In this document: piece by piece, positions 33,088-45,348 of the stretch
Layout: every line of letters begins with the position of its first letter
Position numbering within the stretch: position 1 is the first letter of the stretch
Source of the DNA: Geosiphon pyriformis
Taxonomy: Eukaryota > Glomeromycota > Glomeromycetes > Archaeosporales > Geosiphonaceae
Reading direction: 5' to 3'
NCBI GenBank assembly: GCA_016748015.1
Contig: JAAOMT010000324.1
Location: forward strand, 2,434-66,433
DNA length: 64,000 bases
The notes under the pieces: model-generated
Told to the model about the DNA's origin: nothing
What the model saw: only the letters and a program-made list of their open reading frames with translations
Databases searched by the model: none
Position numbers and translations under genes: made by a program

Positions 33088-33640
33088 CTATGCACTTATA
33101 TTGACAGAAACTGGGTCACTAATACCTGAAAAAAATAAACAAAACTTGTGAAAACCAAAACGAACACCAAAAGCCTTAGCAATACCAAGCAATTCAATCA
33201 CACCAGCCAAAAACCCTGAAGCCAAACCAGAAACCAAGACGGAAATTGAGCCATCTACTGGGATCAGGCCATTTTTTTTCATAAATATGCAATGCTTAGC
33301 ATGGACTAACCAAATGTTATTTCTGAAAGCAAAACAAATAAAGTGCACAAAATTAGCAATTTTAACACCAGCAACTTTGGAATCATAAAAGATGGAAATA
33401 GCCTCCCAAAGACACTCATTGAAAACAAAACCCTTGTAAAGAGCTGTAGAAACCGGGAAGTCTGAAGCACAGGTTGACAGCATCTGCAATACACCTGAAG
33501 AAGGAAGAGAGAGACCAGAAAGCACTCTCCAAAAAAACATGCAAGATTCCTAGACCTGATGGTAAGCTGAATTATCAATTATACAAGAAAACACATAATT
33601 AGACACCTCTATCTCACCACAATATAGACACAGAACACTA
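33088..33640 (-). pseudogene. L1 ORF2, C-terminal Cys-containing tail
   Basis: After RNase H the frame contains a finger (CLYC-x-E-x4-VFSC-like residues near 33560-33640; clearer in L2 as CLYCSEIEVSDHVFFC) and about 150 further residues to 33088. These are hydrophobic and aromatic, with WLVHAKHCIFMKKNGLIPVDGS and FHKFCLFFSGISD. L2 shares it (47563-47934 and below). I do not recognise the fold. Conservation in two copies shows that it belongs to the element. Confidence 0.7.
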
Positions 33641-33684
33641 AGGTAACATTTATTGTAAATGCACTTTCGAACAGCCATGGGAAG

Positions 33685-34524
33685 CTAATAGTGTAGAGTC
33701 TTCATGAGGTAAGTTCGAGTGTCAGCAGTGAACCTGTTGGTAAAACCAGTGGCCATATGCAAATTAGAGTGCCAAACTCTAGAAGAACAAAGCCAATCAA
33801 CATCTGAATGCAAACCACCATCTAGAAATCCAAAACCAGAACTGACCTCCCAACGCGCATAACAAACAACATGAAAAACATCACAAACAAAGTGCCTAGA
33901 ATTACCAAAAACAACACCACCATCTGCCAACAAAAAATGTTCACTAACATGAGGAGGAAGATACCAACCAGAGAGAAATGCAGCATTAGCAATGCTATCA
34001 GTGCAATCATTCTCTGAAATACCAGAGTGGCCCTTAATCTTATGCCATTTAACTCTCAAATTCTTACTGCAAATAACATTCCTAACATGCTGACACTTGA
34101 TCCAACACCAATTGCAAAAATTAGGACACACTAGGTCAGACTCTGATCTGCAAGCATCCAAAGCTGCCTGACTACCTGAAAACAGGTGAACAGAATAAGC
34201 CACAGGCATGCACTTCAGAGCCAATGCTATAGCCTGCAGCTTCATTAAAGTGGATAACAATAAGCCATGAACGCTGACACCCAAACTCAAATTAATGTTT
34301 TCAAAAAAGGCAGCAGCTCTGGCCCTACAACCAACCATGCCCAAATTCTTTAATGAACCATCCATGTACACAGACAAGCTATCAGCACCAATCTGAAAAA
34401 GGTGATCACAGATAGACACAAAATCAAATGTCCAGAGAGCCAACACCAGCCAATGCCAATGGAGAAGAACAAGAAGCCACAAGAAATGCAACAGAAAGTC
34501 TAAACCATTCAGGAACTGAACCAT
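33685..34524 (-). pseudogene. L1 ORF2, RNase H domain
   Basis: An open stretch of 279 codons. VYMDGSLKNLG carries the first Asp. MKLQAIALALKC is where the Glu of AELQAIALALEC is found in L2-type copies (Glu to Lys). LFSGSQAALDAC shows Asp to Gly. WHKIKGHSGISENDCTDSIAN holds the closing HxxxxGNxxAD-like block. RNase H is known in several LINE clades (for example I and the fungal Tad group). Two of the acidic residues are lost here. Confidence 0.82.
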
Positions 34525-34539
34525 AAGAATTCAGTCTCT

Positions 34540-36926
34540 TCCATTGCTTAAAGATGAGCTAGCTAAAGACATTACCATTATAATCACAAAGCTGGTCCAC
34601 GAAGACAATGTCATAATGCTGAAAAGAAGGCAAAAACTTGCAAAACAAAGATTTGCCAAGAACAACTAACATAGATACCCCACTGTGTAACTGGAAAAAG
34701 CTGGCCAAAGAGCCACCCAAAGACAACTTGCAGTCAAAAAGAATGCAAACCATACCAGCTAAGAAATTATTAGAAATATTGACACAAATATGGGCAGAAA
34801 AAATCAATGGATGGACAGGTCACCAACTTAGAACCTGTAAGTTATGAGACCTGTGACTGAACAAATGCTCCAAAATTCTGCCAGAGTTTGCAAAACTAAC
34901 AAGCGAAGCAACCTTGCCCTCAGATTGACACTGTGAAAAAGACTTCAAATCATAAAAAGAGGGGTGGTAAATTGTATTACTAGGAAAGTCCAGTAAAAAA
35001 CCAGATTTTAGCTTCAAGCCTTTGCAAATCAATGCATCCCATTTGTTGCACACACCAACAGAAACAAAGCTAAACTGTGTTCTATAGTTAACAATAGGAT
35101 GAAAAACCACCAAAACCAAATACAAAAACTGTTTATCTGAGATAGCTTTCTTCAAAACCAAATTAGTAAAAAAACAAACATCCAAATGTATTTTCACTAA
35201 ACTAGGTTTAGAAAGACCCTTAGTTGAAATAAAAATATCCAAGTATCGATAAGACTCTCTCTTTTTAACAACTGAAATAGGCAGACTACTAATAAAAAGA
35301 GAAGGATTGTTGACCCTGCTGTTAATAGGAATCGCCACAGTTTTGTTATTGTTAATTAAGATATCATTGATCCAAAAAAATTCACTGGCAACATTAAAAA
35401 TATGTTAAGTAGCACTTTGACTGCTACCAACCCAAATTGTATTATCAACAAAGGCACTAGCAGCAAAAAAGGAAGAATGCTCAGCCCAAGATTCGGCATA
35501 ACCATTCTTAGAAATAAAATAAGAATTCAGTTTATATCCACATATATTCTCCTGACACTTGACTTTACACAACAAAGGATCATAAAATATTTGCCACAAA
35601 AGAGGGGAGAAAACTTTTTCCTAGTCCAAGCCATTATGTATGCGATAACCATCTGTCAAACCAAAATCTGTCATAACCCGGTTGGTGCGACCATTGTGAA
35701 TGTTGCCAAAAAAACAAATGAATTTGCTACACATCTTAATCTTGATCAAACTATTTTTGAGATGTTCCCAGCCAACAGAATCATATGCTTTCTGCATGTC
35801 CTACAGAACCAGCCAGAGCTTTCAGTCTTTTTCCAAAGCATTTTCTACCACTGAACCAATTGTAAAAATAGGAGATTGAGTTGTCATACCCTTTAAAACT
35901 GAGAAATTGTCCCCATGAAAGACATCAAAAGCACTATATGTTGAAGAGATTCTGTCAGAAAGAATCTTAGAAAGAATCTTATGAGTTATTTTGATCAAAG
36001 CAATAGGACAAATATTGGTTAAAACACCTTCTCACTCATATGGCTTGGGAATCATCGAGACCCAGGTCTCTTTCCAAGAGTCAGACACTGATTCACCAGA
36101 CAGACAAAGATTCAAAATCACCAAAAGCAAATTCAGAACAGACTTATTGCAATGTTTCCAAAGTTTGTTCAAAATACCAGACAAACTAGCAACTTTGCTA
36201 TTAGGCAATTTAGAAACCACTCCAAAGAATTTATCAAAACCAATCAGACATATAACACCAGAAAAAGCTTCATCAAAAAACGTACTCCAAAAGTTGATAT
36301 TGACAGCACCAATCAATTAAGATATTATTAGCCACATGACACTTCCTGGTCCATCTCTCCATAATCACATTCACTTTAAACTTAACCAAATCAAGCTCCA
36401 AAATCAGATTATTATTAACCACCAGATGGTTTAGCACCACTTTATGAAAAAGACACTCCAGCACACTCTTAATTATATAACCCTTGTTGACTTCAAAGCT
36501 TTTTATTCTCTTATCAATGGTGGACCTAATGTTTGCTTCCTTAATTCTCAGAGATTCAGTGAGTTTAAAAGCACAATAAGACTTCCTGGCACCAAAAAGA
36601 GCAGAATAAATATGATCAGAACTGGCACCAGAGTCCACCAGACTTTGAACAATAGAAGATTTGATATTGTCCACAGAACTCCAACATTTCATAAGATAAA
36701 CAAAACTTTCAGCATCTTTTTCATGTAAAGCCTTAACAATTCTAGAAACCAAAAGCTCCAATTTATGAAACTTTGAAGAATCTTTGGTAAAAACTTCATC
36801 AAACTCTTTAAACCACTTTTTTTTGAAAATTTTATTAGCCAAAAGAGTCATAACTTTGTGCACAACATACCACATAGCATCCAAATCTGAAAACCTTACA
36901 GATGCAGCAAATTTACTCGAGAACAT
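34540..36926 (-). pseudogene. L1 ORF2, reverse transcriptase domain
   Basis: After a long spacer (36926-36320) the RT runs down to about 34820. It contains SKVASLSGILNKLWKHC, TWVSMIPKPYEW, an LQDMQKAYDSVGWEHL-like segment near 35740-35830, and AFVDNTIWVGSSQ. The active-site FVDD is FVDN (about 35439-35450), while L2 retains FVDD. The thumb region (SRVNNPSLFISSLPISVVKKRESYRYLDIF) is long and open, 35338-34820. The frame changes several times. The Asp to Asn change makes it inactive. Confidence 0.83.
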
Positions 36927-36962
36927 TGTAGCATTGGCCAGTGTAGAACTTTTAAAATTATT

Positions 36963-37757
36963 CTATTTAACCTCATTAGCACCCTTGAAATTGAACTTCC
37001 AACAATCCTTATTTGCCTGTTTGTAGAGAGAGTTCAATCTCACATCTAAAAGACCACCCAAATCCAAAGAAACAGAAACAGCTTTGTGATCCATATCAAA
37101 ATGTTCACTGACAACAAAAACATCATGCTGTATTATCGCATTTACCAGATTTAAGGAAACAAGCACATAATCAATTGTCTTGGCAACACCCTGAGAATTG
37201 CTCCAAGTTGGTGCCTTAGCAAAGAAGCTCCCACCCAAAGAATTAATCAAACCCAAATCATGGCACTTTTTAAAACTAGCACACTTGTGAGAATCATCTT
37301 CATTAAAGTCACCACCAAGAATGACAAAAGAAGATTCATTCATAGCTTTTACAATCAAGGAATTGATCTCATTAGTCTAGAAAAATCAAGTCACCAAGGA
37401 GGCACCAGCATACAGCTTCAGAATCAAAACCGAAAGTTTATTCTTGAAAAGTAACTTAATACAGAGAAGATGACCTGGAACCTCAGAAACCTTATACACA
37501 TGTCTAGCCAAAGATCTGTTCATAACAATCATGACACCAGCACTCACATAGCCAGAGTCCAAACCAGAAGAAAACATGCAAACATCATCAAATTTATCAA
37601 CCAACCAAGGACAAGCCTTATCTCTTAACTTTGTTTCTGTGAAAATTGAAACCAAATTGTCCATATCTTTATGCCATTGAACAATATTATCCTGTTTTAC
37701 AGAAATGTTCATACCTCTAACATTGTGCATAGCAACTCTCCACACGAGATCAATCAT
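36963..37757 (-). pseudogene. L1 ORF2, APE-type endonuclease domain
   Basis: The endonuclease nicks target DNA to prime reverse transcription. The start is MIDLVWRVAMHNVRGMN at 37757, followed by IFTETKLRDK (Glu of the active site), FVILGGDFNEDDSHKC (about 37260-37330, metal-binding Asp and Asn intact), WSNSQGVAKTIDYVLVS and FDMDHKAVSV (catalytic Asp-His). All signature residues of the AP-endonuclease-like fold are present, which fits the clean target duplication. One frame change occurs near 37380. Confidence 0.85.
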
Positions 37758-37779
37758 TGAGAAGAAGTTAGAAAAGTGG

Positions 37780-39559
37780 CACTACCAGCCAAAGCCAAAC
37801 AATCAAAGCAAGCAGACAAGCTCAACACAAATCTGGAGAGGCCATCCAGCATTTTTTTTAGTTTAACAACATAAGAGGATGCTGTTGAGTCCACAATTGG
37901 AACAATCTTGTCACTAGTGGCTTCACCTGAACCCACTTCCATCACTATATTCTCCCCTTGATTCTGTAATAGGAGGGCCACCAGCAGTTAACATCCAGGA
38001 CTAGACTGGGAAACTGCTGGCATGAGTGACTTCAACCTCTTAGCCAACTTACTAATCTGTCTCACAAGGCTAACAAGACTGCTTTTAATACCAACCAGAC
38101 ATAACTCCAAGTTGTCCACAATCAGAGGAAGAAGTTTGCCAATTTTATTGAAACCAAGAGACATACCAGCACTATGAAAAGTGTGCACAAGAGAAGCACT
38201 AATCACTGATGCTCAAGTCTTACCACCAAAAGCCAAAAGATGAGAAATAAGTGCAGATTTTTTCACATAAATTCTAGCCAACCTGAACTGGTCTTGAGCC
38301 GAAAGGGGAGCCTTTCTGCTGCCCAGAGCCACAGCATCTTTAACTAACTGACAACTAAGAGATGTATGACCAAAACCTTTGCAAACCACACATAAAGCCT
38401 GAGAAAGATGAGACCAGTGAAGACCAACACCCTTTATAACTGGGGTCACTGTCATAGTACCAACCAAATCTGACTCAGAGTCAAAGCACACAATGGCACA
38501 GTAAGCACGAGAATAACTAACAGAATTATGATCAATGAAGCAGGTTTTCCTACCAACAGAACCAATAAAATCTCACAAATTATAAGCAGTAGTTCTCATG
38601 GGGAGAGTATACAGCAAAGCTTTGAAACTATCTCAGACATTCCACAAATGTTTGTCAATGTCAGCCCTGGCCACACATATCACATCTTTCCCAATTAAAA
38701 TGGATCATTTGGCAGCTAATAGATCAGCCTAATTCTGATCTTTTAATTTGATAATTACTTTCTGCCACAAACTTACCAGTTGCATTTTGATCATCTTAAT
38801 TATCCCAAATTCGGACACAGCTGCATGCACAGCCTCCACAGATGTTTTCACTAAGATTTTTTTTAGCACAATAGCCCAATTTATATAATTGTTGCCAGGG
38901 TGCTTAAGATTGGTGTTTACTACAATACCACAATCATTTGCTAATTTTGCTGCAGCCATCATCATCTTTTCAGAAGTAAAAGAAGCCCAGATTATTCCAC
39001 CAAATTTTAAAGGAGTAGAGGCCCCCCCAAAACCATTCACACCAGAAAAAATTCTTCTAACATAAGCTAAATTTTTTCTGAGACAACTTGCTAGCCACCA
39101 CCCCAAGATCAATATCCAAAGCAAAAGATTTCTTGACTGAGACCTGCACCATATGCTTAAGAGAGAAAGGGGGAGAAAGAGAGAGTGACCCATCCAAAAT
39201 ATCATTATCATCATCATTTTTCATACTGAAGTTAATAGCACCAAGAGGTTTTTTAAGAGTATGCTTGGTAATAACTCTTTTGGGATCTTTAAGTGTTATA
39301 TTAATATCACCACTACCAGACTCCTTTCTACTTTCTTACTGGAAGCTAGTTTCTTCCACCAGACATTTTTCCTTCATGTAAATACTATTAGACTCAGTGG
39401 TGTCACCAGTCTTTGAACCTCATAAATGACTATTCTGAACCTTAGGACTAACAATTTTACCACCAGAATCATCTTCTAAAGCATTACTTCTCCTTTTCTT
39501 CCTTAGAAGAATAGGTTTAAAGCCATCATAAAACCAGAGACTTTAGCAGTTTTCTTCAT
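37780..39559 (-). pseudogene. L1 ORF1 (nucleic-acid-binding protein with CCHC knuckle)
   Basis: ATG at 39559 (MKKTAKVSGFMM). A frame change soon follows, and a longer open stretch runs 39217-38729 (SGVNGFGGASTPLKFGGIIW, then SAVHAAVSEFGIIKMIKMQLVSLWQKVIIKL). That part resembles an RRM-like strand-helix region followed by a second domain. The knuckle CVVCKGFGHTSLSC is intact at about 38352-38396. The C-terminal part (38206-37760) is Ser/Leu-rich and likely coiled coil (IGKLLPLIVDNLELCLVGIKSS). Stops separate the pieces. It is followed directly by ORF2, and the two overlap or abut. Confidence 0.82.
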
Positions 39560-39722
39560 AACAGCAATACTACAGCCAATAGTGGCTTCATAGTTAAGAA
39601 TAAAGAGTTTGGATTTATCATACTGAATTGTAAAAAAAACTTTTTTTTCAAAAAACTTTAACTCTTTTTTGGGAATTTTGAATGAAAGAAAGAAAGAAGT
39701 TTTTTTTTTTTTTGCTTATTTT

Positions 39723-41500
39723 GTGAAAATATGAAATTTTTAAATTATTTATTTATATGTTCAAAAGATACAAATTGACAATAAAAATTAGTTATAAGTT
39801 ATATTAAGTTTTGGTTATTTGTGGTTAATAAAAAAGTGGTTATATCATTTTTTGTGTTATAATTTCTCTTCTTTTGCCTTTTTAATATTGAAATATACAT
39901 GGTGCTTTATAAAAGTTTTATTCTAAAAAATTGGCAAAAAAATATTTTGGAGATATATAATGATAGGAAAGAAACAATTTTTGTGTTAATAAGTTTTTTA
40001 TATTAATTAGTTAATTATTATTGCCAAAAATATGATCTATTAGAATCAAGCTCAAATTAAAAATAAAAAAAACTGGTTTAATAAGTAATAATAATATAAT
40101 GTTTATAGTAATTAGTAAACTGAATATGGATTTGTTTAATGAAATGGTTTATATACTTGATATTATTGAGTTGATAACAATATACTTTAGTAAGTATATA
40201 TTCTATGTATTTTTTTTGGCATTAATAATAATTTGTTTGTACATATAAATATATAGTATTGTCTAAATTAACTTAAATAACTAATCATATATAGCAAATA
40301 TGTAAGGTATATTTAATTAAAATTACTTAGTCTAATTTTAAATATTAGATAGTGGCTGGACTATACTTGTAAAATATAAAATAATAATAATAAACTAATA
40401 GATAATAAAAAAAATTATTAATAATAAAAAAAAAATTCAAATAAAAAAATATAATTTTTTAATCTTTTTTGAAAATTTTAAAGATAAAAAAATAGGTTGT
40501 AATTATTAACAAAATAATATTATTGTTATTATTAACAAAATAATATTACTGTTATTATTTATGTTTTACTTAATAATTTTTAAAATTAATAACAAATATT
40601 ACTGTTTTTTAATTATTTTTTTATTTAATAAATTACAAAAACAAATAAACACATTTTAAATTAATTTTAACAATACAAATTAAAAAATATAAAATATAAA
40701 TACCAATAAATAATATGAAAAAATATTAATATGTAATTATTATTTTATTTCTTTGTTTTTTATAATTTTTTACAATTGAAAAATTTATTGTTTATATAAT
40801 TAAAAATAATTAATGACTAAATTAATAATTAGTTTAATTATTAAATTATTAATTAAATTAATAATTATTATTTAAAAATAAAATAATTAATTATATAATA
40901 TTATTGATTAATATATAATAATTTAATAAAAATTATGATTTTTAATTATATTATTATTATTTTTAAAAATATTAAGTTTTAATAAAATTAGACTATTTAT
41001 AAATATTTTAATTAAAAAGTTTTATTATATTTAAAACTAATTAATTTGATTGAAATTTAAAATAAAATAAGTTTTGTATTTAAGAAACAAATTTTTATAT
41101 AAAAATTTTGGTTTTTAAATAATAATTAAAACTTTTAAAATATTTAATTATATAATATCTAAAATTTTTATAACATTAAAACTATTTTTTTAAAAGTTTT
41201 ATGTTTTTTATGATTATACTAAATTGATTATAAAACTTTAATTGTCTTTTATATAACAAGTTTTTGTTTATAAACAAAATATTTTTAATTATTTTTTTAA
41301 GTATATTAAAAAATAATAATATAATTATTATTATGTATTTAAATATTTAAATATTTATTTTATTATTAGTTTTTTATAATAGTTTTTTGGTTTAATAATA
41401 ATATATATTCTATTGTTAATAGTTATAATTTGTTTTTTAATAATTAAAATAATATTTAGATAATTTTTGGTTTAATAAAAAAATTTTTTTTATATATATT
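39723..41500. other. Extremely AT-rich stretch without recognisable genes
   Basis: The sequence is nearly all A and T, especially 40380-41480, with long runs of short TAA/ATT words and hardly any C. No frame, LTR end or repeat unit could be supported. It may be transposon DNA mutated beyond recognition, since recognisable but very AT-rich LINE and C fragments follow directly. Confidence 0.5.
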
Positions 41501-42350
41501 TTATTAAATGATGTCCAATTGTTATTTAGTACATAAAACCAAATTAAATAGTTCAAAATAAACATAATTCATGTACTCACTACATATGACTAATCACTTA
41601 AACCAGACAAAATAACATTATATATTTATATAAACATATATATTATCATTCAAACCAGAAAAGAAAAGACATAGTTTGCATCTTATAAAACTAATAACAA
41701 AAAACTCTATAATATTAAGCAATTGAATCATTTTATCTAACAATATAAACACTATATTATAAGACAATTCTAATATTAAATCACTATTTTCAACCAATTT
41801 AGTTTTTTTTATATCTATTTTATATCTGAATCTTACAAGTTATGTCTTAATATAATGTAATTTTACCAAATGTCTTACATATTCAATAGTAAAAGCAGCT
41901 TTTTTTCTTTTATCAAAAATTTCAACAGCTTTTACATACCAGTTTTTTAACATGAAATCTTTATAAACTACTATATATAAGCTCATATTTAAGAAACACT
42001 CAAAAAGTGTTTACAAAACAGCAGAAGAAAATAGATTACAAATATCTACCAATACAACCCATTATGCAAAAGTCTCAGCCAGAATTTTTTCATAAATACC
42101 AATATCTTGAACACAAATAAAGATATAATTAGATAATTTTATCTTATTATACAATAAACACAACACATTAGAATATTTTTTATTATACAATCTCTTTCTA
42201 ATCATTATTAGCAATTATTTATGTATAGTTTTTATCAAGTATGTGTGCAGATTGACAAACTTCTTATTAGTAAATTCAGAAAGCATATGCAAATTAAGAT
42301 ACTATACCTGTGTTGTAGCTATTCAATTTATTTTTTATAAAAAATATAAA
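41501..42350 (-). pseudogene. Decayed LINE 3'-end fragment
   Basis: From 41505 (ATGATGTCCAATTGTTATTT) the sequence follows the 3' end of L1 (32973 onward: AAGGTCCAAACACTACTTAG), including the stretch CATGTACTCACTACATATGAC. It then covers the C-terminal tail and start of RNase H of ORF2 to about 42340. Differences are mostly C to T and G to A. No open frame remains. It ends where a second LINE 3' end begins. Confidence 0.68.
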
Positions 42351-42354
42351 AATT

Positions 42355-43160
42355 TTTTTTTATTAAATTTAACAAACAAGATCCAATTACTATCTAAAAA
42401 TTAAGAACAAAATAAGTGTTTTAGTGCTAAATATAGTTCATGTGTTTTTTACATATAACCAGCTACTTGAGCCAGCTCAGACTATATTAAGTTAATACAA
42501 CAGAAAAAAACTTATTCAAAAATAACATTTTTTGAATAATATTAAATAAAGTAATACTACAAAAGACCAATCCAACCAGCTATTTGGCTGTTTTTAAAGA
42601 GTTAATTTTAATATTAATAGGCTCATATGCTCAAAAAGACATTAAGTTAGAAAACACATTATTATTTATGTTAATTAAATGTTCTAAATTACTAAATATA
42701 TTAATATTATTCATACAATATTTTTTTTTCAAAGAAACCACTTTTCTTCTCAACTTACTAACAATCTTATTAAAAAAACTCAGATAAACTATAAGCTTAT
42801 TGATCTTTAAACTAAAAACACTGTTTAAGATAAAATTACCTTTAATAAAATGTTCAAATACAGTAATCAATACACCAATAGATTTAACAATTAATTTAAA
42901 CAAAGCTGACAACTTAATCAAATCAAATTCCAGAAACACCAGTTAAAAGAAAAACAGAGAATTACTAACAACCACAGAAAAAAAAGCAAAAGCTGCTTAA
43001 AGAAAAAACTCAGAAAAATTTGAATAAACAGAGATCTTAACATAAAAAACATTACTCACAAAATAGAATTTGAATATCTTAAAAGCCATAAAAGAAAGAG
43101 GCAAAAAAACTGTACAGTTTGCAGCCAGATGGCCCAACTTTTAATATTTAAAGCAGTCCA
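42355..43160 (-). pseudogene. Second decayed LINE fragment, 3' end joined to ORF1-like sequence
   Basis: A TATTAAATTTAACAAACAAG start and GATCCAATTACTATCTAAAA match the LINE 3' terminus again. After about 42500 the sequence no longer follows ORF2. It resembles the Leu/Val-rich ORF1 spacer, with a 102-codon minus frame (42631-42939, FNKIVSKLRRKVVSLKKKY) and, near 43080-43150, ORF1-like residues. This suggests an internally deleted or truncated insertion. Weakly supported beyond the 3' end. Confidence 0.45.
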
Positions 43161-43164
43161 CCTG

Positions 43165-45348
43165 ATTTCTTGAATATTTTATTACAAAAAATGAAATCTT
43201 CTTTGATTCAACCAAAATTAAAAAGATTTAGAACATTAAACAATGAATAAACATTTGGTTTTTTCTTGATTTAGTATCTTATTATTGCAAATTTGTCAAA
43301 ATATTTTCTAAAATTGCCTTTTCACTTAATTAGTTACTTAAAAAAACTGTTAATTATTATTAGAATACATATTAACAAAAAGCTTTTAAAACTTTGAAAA
43401 AAAAACTAATTACTAAACCAATTTTTAAGCAATCTAATCTGAATCAATTTTTTATTTTCTATACTAATACATTTGGCTTTGGACTTAATATTGTTTTATC
43501 TCAAAAAGATAAAAATAAAAAAAAATATATTATAGCTTATATTAGCAGATCTTTTTTTTCAGTAGAACCAAATTACTTGGCAATTAAACAAAAATGCTTA
43601 GCAGTAGTATGGTCTACCAGCTACTAGATTAAGTATCTTTTTGATGTAAAATTCTTAATAATAACAAATTACCAAGCCTTGGTTTGGCTGTACAATAAGA
43701 AAAAACTGAAATACAAATAAATAACTTACTAAATATTTCATTTGAATGAATTCAACTATAATATACAATATTGTAAAAGAGCTTATTATTAAAACACAGA
43801 TGTTTTCTTTAAACTTACTATCCAATAATAGTATAATCTTTTCAAATCAAACCAACTTAATTATTAGTAACTCTTTCTTAACCAAACATAATAATAGATT
43901 TGAATAACTACTCTGTTTTAATAAAATTTTTAGATAAAAAATAATATCTATTAGATTACACTTAACAACAAAAAAAAATTTGCACAAACAATTAAATTTT
44001 TATTTAAATTACAAAAAACAACTTTAAAAAAAAATAGAAAAGATTTTGACTGTCTTCAAAGAGTCATTAAATTTAAAAAAAAAGAAATTGTGATTTATAA
44101 TTTGTATACTAATCTATTAACTAAACACTTTGTAAAAACAAAAACAATTCAAAAAACTCTAGCTTACTATTATTGATCTACTTTGAAAAAAACATTGCTG
44201 AATACATTAAAATCTGTAATATCTGCCAAAAAAAAGGAAAACCCAATTACAAAGAAAACATTTATTTAATTTCTGTTAGTCAACTATTTAACAGAATTAG
44301 TATAGATATTATTAGATTTTTAACCATAATTCTTAATAGCAATAGATATATTATTATAACTATCAACTATCTTACAAAGTGAGTAGAAACAAAAATTACT
44401 TCAAATCAAACAGTAGTTTCTATTGCCAATTTTATTTATAAAAATAATATTTGTTATTATGACTGCTCCAAAAAAATTTTATCTGACAAAAAAAGTGCTT
44501 TTTTAATACACTGGTTAAAACACTTTGTAGAAAAATGAGAATATGTTAAAACTTTCTTTTTTTTATTACTCTTAGACAAATAATTTAATAGAATGTTTTA
44601 ATAGAACATTATATAAACCAATAAAGAAAAAAACTTATAAGACAAAGTATTGTCTTTAACTTTGTTTGCTTATAAAACTGTGAATTATAACATAACAAGT
44701 TATAAATTTTTTTATCTGCTTTATAAATAAATGGCAATACTACTAATAGAAACTGATATTAAAACAATACCTTTTGAAAAAATTATAATAAAGAATTACA
44801 AAGACATTTTGTAAAAAAGACTTTATATTATTCTTAACTTTTTGGTAAAAACACAGATAATTGTTTTTGAAAAGATAAAACAGTTTCAAAGAAAGTTTAA
44901 GAAAAAAAAACTTATAAAACACTTTTTTTAAGTGTTAATAACTTAGTTTTAAAATACTACTTGAACAGAAACAATGTTTATAATAATAAGTTTTCTAGCC
45001 AGTAGAAAAAACTTTTTATAGTCAACAAAGTTTTAAACAATAGTTTTTATATTTTACAAGATTAATATGAAACAATTTTTAATAATTGTTCTGTTTATAG
45101 CACATGGCTCAAAAAATATCACAAATAACTTGATTGGTTATCTGTTATAATAATACTAACCCAAATAATTACCAGAAATTAGATATAAATAAATACACCA
45201 TTTTCAAAACAGAGATATTTTCAATTGATATGAACAATTATTTCCTGAATTAAAACATTCAAAACACTTTTTATACTTTCCATAAATATTAAATTAAAAA
45301 TTATCCAAATGCTACTTTATTTATTAGAAAACAGACTACCATAACTGA
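43165..45348 (+). pseudogene. C2: second, heavily mutated copy of element C pol
   Basis: Collinear with C 17336-19540 from late RT through RNase H and integrase to the start of ORF3. Readable pieces are IAYISRSFFSVEPNYLAIKQKCLAVVW (43540-43620), CNICQKKGKPNYKENIY (about 44212-44265) and FNRISIDIIRFLT (about 44290-44325; first integrase Asp kept). Differences from C are dominated by G to A and C to T, with many new TAA stops. The right end breaks inside the upstream part of ORF3, where the family-E LTR begins. The left end starts without an LTR, so it is a fragment. Confidence 0.82.

Larger units (their letters stand above)
32938..39722 (-). mobile_element. LINE L1: full-length non-LTR retrotransposon with 15-bp target duplication
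   Basis: TTTTTTGCTTATTTT occurs at both ends (32938-32952 and 39708-39722). On the minus strand the element starts near 39707, encodes ORF1 (CCHC knuckle) and ORF2 (endonuclease, RT, RNase H, C-terminal Cys tail) and ends in a TAAA-repeat tail (about 32953-32974). It has clearly more G+C and fewer stops than L0 and the fragments at 41501-43160, so it is a younger insertion. RT and RNase H active sites are nevertheless altered. Confidence 0.88.

Noticed and set aside
34638-34847. Plus-strand frames across L1 and L2 (for example 34638-34847, 35402-35854, 51676-52107)
   Set aside because: They are antisense shadows of LINE ORF1/ORF2 and do not resemble any protein that I know.
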